From positions 1 to 8,734 of the forward strand of contig CAMBYJ010000063.1 in assembly GCA_945872015.1 (NCBI GenBank): a stretch of DNA of 8,734 nucleotides. Reading direction: 5' to 3'. Every line of letters starts with the position of its first letter. Positions within the stretch are counted from its first letter, which is position 1. The notes beneath the pieces are model-generated. The model did not search any database and had not been told where the DNA came from. It saw nothing but the letters and a program-made list of their open reading frames with translations. This DNA is from Chitinophaga pinensis. GTDB lineage: Bacteria; Bacteroidota; Bacteroidia; AKYH767-A; OLB10. Below, in pieces: positions 6,033 to 8,734 of this stretch. A program made the translations under genes and the position numbers.

Positions 6033-6350
6033 TTATTTGCTTTCGATATTGATGTAAAAGTCTTTTCCGATTTGATTCTGGTAAAACAATTCTTTCTCAT
6101 CAGACCACTTGCGAACTGTAGCAAAAATATTCTTAGGATTATTTTTTGATGGCTTTAAAAAGAGCAACATTAGAAGAGGTACATTTTCTTCAATCTCATA
6201 ATCCATATCTGTATCATATTCAATAAACGAATTAGACAATTGCGATTTGTCTGAAACTTTAAAAACAGAAATCAATGTTGCAGTGGGTATAACACCATCC
6301 CCATCTTGATTTAGCAATTTACGAAATGGCTTTGCGAATGAAATTTCCAT
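6033..6350 (-). CDS. small soluble protein of unknown function
   Basis: The 105-residue protein has no signal peptide or membrane span. It begins MEISFAKPFRKLL and contains TATLISVFKV (23-32), FIEYDTDMDYEI (42-53), a hydrophobic VPLLMLLFLK (57-66) and a final IFATVRKW with GKDFYINIE (75-103). The alternation of short strands suggests a compact beta or alpha/beta domain. I do not recognise a named family; an early beta-strand with a KPF motif is slightly reminiscent of ASCH-type domains, but this is weak. The ATG lies only about 12 bases past the T-tract of the upstream terminator, so expression needs read-through or a promoter inside the terminator region. The stop is 2 bp from that of the convergent membrane-protein gene. 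Confidence 0.72.
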   Translation of the reverse strand: MEISFAKPFRKLLNQDGDGVIPTATLISVFKVSDKSQLSNSFIEYDTDMDYEIEENVPLLMLLFLKPSKNNPKNIFATVRKWSDEKELFYQNQIGKDFYINIESK

Positions 6351-6361
6351 AGGTGTAAAAA

Positions 6362-6400
6362 TAAAAAAGCCCCGAGATAACTACCCGGGGCTTGTATTTT
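6362..6400 (-). terminator. intrinsic terminator after the Omp28-like lipoprotein gene
   Basis: Arms AAGCCCCG (6367-6374) and CGGGGCTT (6386-6393) are perfect reverse complements around an 11-base loop. On the minus strand the stem is followed by a run of six T, then ATTTTT. This is a textbook Rho-independent terminator, placed 10 to 50 bp past the lipoprotein stop codon. On the plus strand the stem is followed only by a broken T-run (GTATTTT), so the main activity is on the minus strand. Confidence 0.9.
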
Positions 6401-6410
6401 AACAATTTAA

Positions 6411-7238
6411 TTACTTAACTACATTTGAATTTACTACCTGAGCTGGAGCACCGCCCATTTTCCATAGAATTCCAATTACTTTTAAGTTGTTTTTATTCCA
6501 AGCTGGCTTTAAATACATCTTGTATGTATTTGAAAATTCTTGATCTAATACAATTGCATCACCACCATTATTTACCTCTAAACCATAGTATGAAGAAGAA
6601 TTACATGTTCTAACTAAGTTGCGGTATTCATAGTTTGTATTTGTTCCAGTATTTGTTGATTGAGAAGTAAATAATTTATCTTCCACAACATATACAGCTA
6701 ATCGATAATCAGAACCAGCAGTGATATCACTAAAGAATTTCACTTTAGTATCAACAGAAATTGAATCACCAGAAATACGTTTACTTAAAGCGATACCTGC
6801 GATAACAGTTCCATTAGCGAATGTTGTTGCTTTGCTAACTGCACCTGAGTAATTACTCGATACGTTAGTAGTCACACTTTGTTTTGTAGTATTAACTGCC
6901 ATTGAAGGAATTGCATTTGCACTTGCAAACACTCCTGTGTTAAATACGTTCCACATTCCTTGGCCTGTTGACCAGTTCAACGATGAGTTGTTTGAACTTG
7001 TATTAATTTTCATTCCTGTTAACAATGTACCTTCTTGTTTTAAACAGCTGTCTAAAGTTGGTCCACCGTATGCACCACAAGGAGGACACCAGTCTTCTCC
7101 AAAGTAAATTACTGCTGCTCTGTTCTTTTTTTCTACCGTTAATGATGTAGAACCACCTGAACTAGGCAACACTTCATCTTTCTTACAAGCATTGAATAAA
7201 ATGCTTACACATGCTAATGCTAAAACTAATTTTTTCAT
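6411..7238 (-). CDS. Omp28-like lipoprotein with thioredoxin-fold CxxC motif
   Basis: The 275-residue precursor starts with a lipoprotein signal peptide: MKKLVLALA, a hydrophobic core, and the lipobox LFNAC with C18 as the lipidated residue, then KKDE. It would be anchored in the outer or inner membrane facing the periplasm or surface. Residues 41-60 (AAVIYFGEDWCPPCGAYGGP) form a thioredoxin-like strand and active-site helix with C51-P-P-C54, and AIPSMAV (109-115) supplies the expected cis-proline. The C-terminal half has the beta-sandwich signature of the Omp28 family: YRLAVYVVEDKLFTSQ (178-193) and YEYRNLVR (203-210). Omp28 proteins are Bacteroidota surface lipoproteins of uncertain function; the intact CxxC suggests redox or disulfide activity, which is inference. 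Two further cysteines (C65 and C212) are present. A strong terminator follows the gene. Confidence 0.87.
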   Translation of the reverse strand: MKKLVLALACVSILFNACKKDEVLPSSGGSTSLTVEKKNRAAVIYFGEDWCPPCGAYGGPTLDSCLKQEGTLLTGMKINTSSNNSSLNWSTGQGMWNVFNTGVFASANAIPSMAVNTTKQSVTTNVSSNYSGAVSKATTFANGTVIAGIALSKRISGDSISVDTKVKFFSDITAGSDYRLAVYVVEDKLFTSQSTNTGTNTNYEYRNLVRTCNSSSYYGLEVNNGGDAIVLDQEFSNTYKMYLKPAWNKNNLKVIGILWKMGGAPAQVVNSNVVK

Positions 7239-7275
7239 TTGGGTTTAGGTTTTATTGATTTTAGTTGATTATTTT

Positions 7276-7866
7276 TTATTTGCTTTCTTTAAGCACCATA
7301 TCAATGGTAATTGCCGAAGACAGAATAGCAATTTTACGCAAATTATCTTTAATTTCCGAATTTAATGTCACATTATATTTATCGGCAGAAGTAAATATTT
7401 CTTTCATTGCTCCAGCCCATTTTTTATCAATTGTTCCGATTGTTTGCTGATTAGTATCTTGTATCAGAAAACTCCATGCTTTCCAGTCGCCAGTAATTTT
7501 GGCTGTTTCTAGTCCATTATTATCAGAAATAATAAATTCAGGTTTGAAAAACTTAAATTTTTGCTTGATAGTTCCTGCTAAATTCCCACTTCCATCGGTA
7601 ATTGTAATTTTCGACATCCAAAATGTCCAGCCCCTTGAGATTGTTGCCTGCACATTTCCATCATTGTCTTTTATTTCAAGCATAAATGGCAACATCGATT
7701 TATTTAAAATTACTCGTAACAATTTTTGGGCAATTGTCAGTTTCTGATAAATAGCACCGATATTAACTCCCATCTCATCATATAACTTGTAGGAATTCTC
7801 GAATTTAAAGAAGTTTACATTCTCGTCGATAAAGTAGCTATTTGAACGAAAGAAGTTGCTTGACAT
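7276..7866 (-). CDS. LURP-one-related / phospholipid scramblase-like protein
   Basis: The 196-residue protein has the repeated strand pattern of the LURP-one/scramblase superfamily, a 12-stranded barrel around a central helix. Visible elements are FKFENSYKLYDEMGVNIGAI (20-39), PFMLEIKDNDGNVQATISRG (60-79), SKITITDGSGNLAGTIKQ (85-102), EFIISDNNGLETAKITGD (110-127), WSFLIQDTNQQTIGTIDKKW (131-150), and DKYNVTL followed by a C-terminal hydrophobic helix ILSSAITIDMVLKE (181-194). The D-x-x-G turns recur at regular spacing. It has no signal peptide, so it is probably cytoplasmic or membrane-associated through the last helix. In bacteria the function of the family is unknown, and scramblase activity should not be assumed. 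It begins 24 bp after the nuclease tail and ends 37 bp before the lipoprotein gene, all on one strand. Confidence 0.85.
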   Translation of the reverse strand: MSSNFFRSNSYFIDENVNFFKFENSYKLYDEMGVNIGAIYQKLTIAQKLLRVILNKSMLPFMLEIKDNDGNVQATISRGWTFWMSKITITDGSGNLAGTIKQKFKFFKPEFIISDNNGLETAKITGDWKAWSFLIQDTNQQTIGTIDKKWAGAMKEIFTSADKYNVTLNSEIKDNLRKIAILSSAITIDMVLKESK

Positions 7867-7890
7867 TTTACTTTGTTTAATGTATTTTGG

Positions 7891-8241
7891 TTAGTTCCCT
7901 CCGTGCTGATAACAATAACCACTAGGATTGCGAGTCATTCTACGACAACGACTGCCTTTCTTTGTTGTGCCGTTACATTGTGAAGATGTTTCACTACGCT
8001 TTTCGACATTATCTCGATTGGCATTATTACCTCCACCCGATTGAGATTGGTGAAGATAACAAAATCCACTTTCGTCTTTTGTATTCTTTCTACAACGCGC
8101 TCCTGCTTTAGTGGTTCCATTACATTGAGCAGATGTTCCACTTTCAGTCTTTTTTCCTTTGTTACTGTATGACACTGAATTGGACCAATCCCAACATGGC
8201 AAACACAACCTTGACTCTACTCCTTTCTCGGCATTATCAGG
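7891..8241 (-). pseudogene. severed C-terminal tail of the nuclease, with two DUF5763-like Cys/His modules
   Basis: This frame is the direct continuation of the endonuclease gene after an in-frame TGA at 8242-8244. The residues after the stop, PDNAEKGVES, fit the usual end of NucA-type domains (FFPxLPDxxExxxES), so the TGA probably replaces a leucine codon. Further on come two copies of a Cys/His module: QCNGTTKAGARC...SGFCYLH and QCNGTTKKGSRC...SGYCYQH, joined by a Gly/Asn/Ser linker. The C-x10-C-x11-C-x2-H spacing suggests a small zinc-binding unit of the DUF5763 type. No ATG opens this frame; a TTG at 8206-8208, with AGGAG about 10 bases before it, is the only plausible restart (105 codons). 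The frame is intact to its TAA, so the lesion is recent, a sequencing error, or tolerated because the tail is dispensable or separately translated. Confidence 0.7.
7903..8127 (-). repeat. two in-frame copies of a 26-residue Cys/His module
   Basis: The copies lie at 8050-8127 and 7903-7980, each encoding 26 residues with the invariant pattern QCNGTTK-x-G-x-RCR...SG-x-CY-x-H. The DNA copies are clearly related but differ at many third positions, so the duplication is old and kept at the protein level. A linker of about 23 codons separates them. Confidence 0.85.
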
Positions 8242-8734
8242 TCATCGCGGAAAGAAATCGATGCCCGTAAATCGCTCTACGCTATCGATTGAAACCGCAA
8301 AGGCCTGCAAATCGCCACTCGCACCTTCATTACGCATGATAAATCCTATTCCTTGAAGATGTGCACTACGAGCATCTAGGATAACTTTGTAATAATAGTT
8401 CGGCACTGCCAAGCCGTTAGTAGGTGTAATATTTCCTTCGGATAAAACAGGTCCTGTTACAACATAAATCGATTGATAAAATACAGCCCAATTGCGCACC
8501 TTCTCTTCCAGTCGTTTCCATATACCCCTATTAAAAGAGGGATTTTGTGGCGACATATTACTATAATAGAATGATTCGAGCATAGCTTGCTCAGAAAAAC
8601 TCATATCTGCCGCTGGAGCCAGATGCCCTCTATCGTAACCACTGCCTTTATAATCTGCATCAGTAGCGGAACCTGTTTTCACATCAGGATCTTTAAAAAA
8701 TTTGGAGCTTCGCTCGAATTGCTTATTTGTTTCT
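8242..8734 (-). CDS. NucA-type DNA/RNA non-specific endonuclease, partial (5' end beyond window, 3' end at premature TGA)
   Basis: The frame is open from the window edge to the TGA at 8242-8244, with 163 codons visible. The segment SKFFKDPDV then TGSATDADYKGSGYDRGH matches the approach to the active site. DRGH at 8623-8634 holds the catalytic histidine. NPSFNRGIWKRLE further on supplies the metal-binding asparagine and the glutamate of the Serratia/NucA beta-beta-alpha-metal family. YVVTGPVL, PNYYYKVILD and SVERFTGIDFFP complete the domain core. Such enzymes hydrolyse DNA and RNA outside the cytoplasm; the signal peptide would lie outside the window. All catalytic residues precede the stop, so the truncated product may still be active, missing only the last short helix and the Cys/His tail. 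A GTG at 8680-8682 is an internal codon, not the start. Confidence 0.9.
   Translation of the reverse strand, partial: ETNKQFERSSKFFKDPDVKTGSATDADYKGSGYDRGHLAPAADMSFSEQAMLESFYYSNMSPQNPSFNRGIWKRLEEKVRNWAVFYQSIYVVTGPVLSEGNITPTNGLAVPNYYYKVILDARSAHLQGIGFIMRNEGASGDLQAFAVSIDSVERFTGIDFFPR

Noticed and set aside
7276..7866. Assigning true phospholipid scramblase activity
   Set aside because: Only the fold family is supported. The bacterial members are not known to move lipids, and no calcium-binding motif or palmitoylation-type cysteine cluster is present.
8242..8244. TGA as selenocysteine or as a reassigned tryptophan codon
   Set aside because: The site corresponds to a leucine in homologs as I recall them, no SECIS-like hairpin was seen directly after it, and all other genes read through with TGG for tryptophan and no internal TGA.
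7935..8356. Overlapping open frames on both strands in the nuclease tail and 3' end
   Set aside because: They are shadows of the nuclease/DUF5763 frame, with no family signal; the Cys/His modules and the NucA motifs lie in a single minus-strand frame.

Overview
The window looks like chromosomal DNA from a member of the Bacteroidota (Flavobacteriia, Chitinophagia or a related lineage). The evidence is the strong A+T bias, nearly exclusive TAA stops, the lack of Shine-Dalgarno-like leaders, a TAnnTTTG-type promoter element, and phylum-typical families: an Omp28-like lipoprotein, a NucA-type nuclease with Cys/His tail modules, a DUF7009-like protein and a LURP-one/scramblase-like protein. No tRNA, rRNA, CRISPR array, insertion sequence or phage gene was seen.

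Left block (1-4373, all minus strand, transcribed right to left). Gene order is a NUMOD4/HNH/HTH DNA-binding protein (3789-4373), a small exported beta-rich protein (3199-3756), a polytopic membrane protein (2151-3140), a two-domain protein joining a THEP1-like P-loop NTPase to MobA (1094-2158), FdhD (240-1088) and the start of a DUF7009-like gene (1-206, cut by the window edge). The last four are tightly packed: an 8-bp overlap, then gaps of 5 and 33 bp. MobA makes the dinucleotide form of the molybdenum cofactor and FdhD passes sulfur to the cofactor of formate dehydrogenase. The block is therefore read as a Mo-enzyme maturation operon, and the membrane protein at its head is an orphan that may serve the same pathway.

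Middle (4374-5016) is a 643-bp A+T-rich divergent intergenic region. It holds no convincing gene, but has several short inverted and direct repeats that may be regulatory.

Right block. One plus-strand gene (5017-6030) encodes a multi-pass membrane protein with histidines at membrane-segment ends; its function is unrecognised. It meets, tail to tail with only 2 bp between the stop codons, a minus-strand series. Read right to left, this series is a NucA-type DNA/RNA non-specific endonuclease (8242 to beyond 8734), its C-terminal Cys/His tail cut off by an in-frame TGA (7891-8241), a LURP-one/scramblase-like protein (7276-7866), an Omp28-like thioredoxin-fold lipoprotein (6411-7238), a strong intrinsic terminator (6362-6400) and a small unknown protein (6033-6350) whose start codon lies almost on the terminator.

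The points most worth a second look are the THEP1-MobA fusion with its overlapping membrane-protein partner, the nonsense codon splitting the nuclease from its tail, the multi-histidine membrane protein, and the terminator-abutting small gene.
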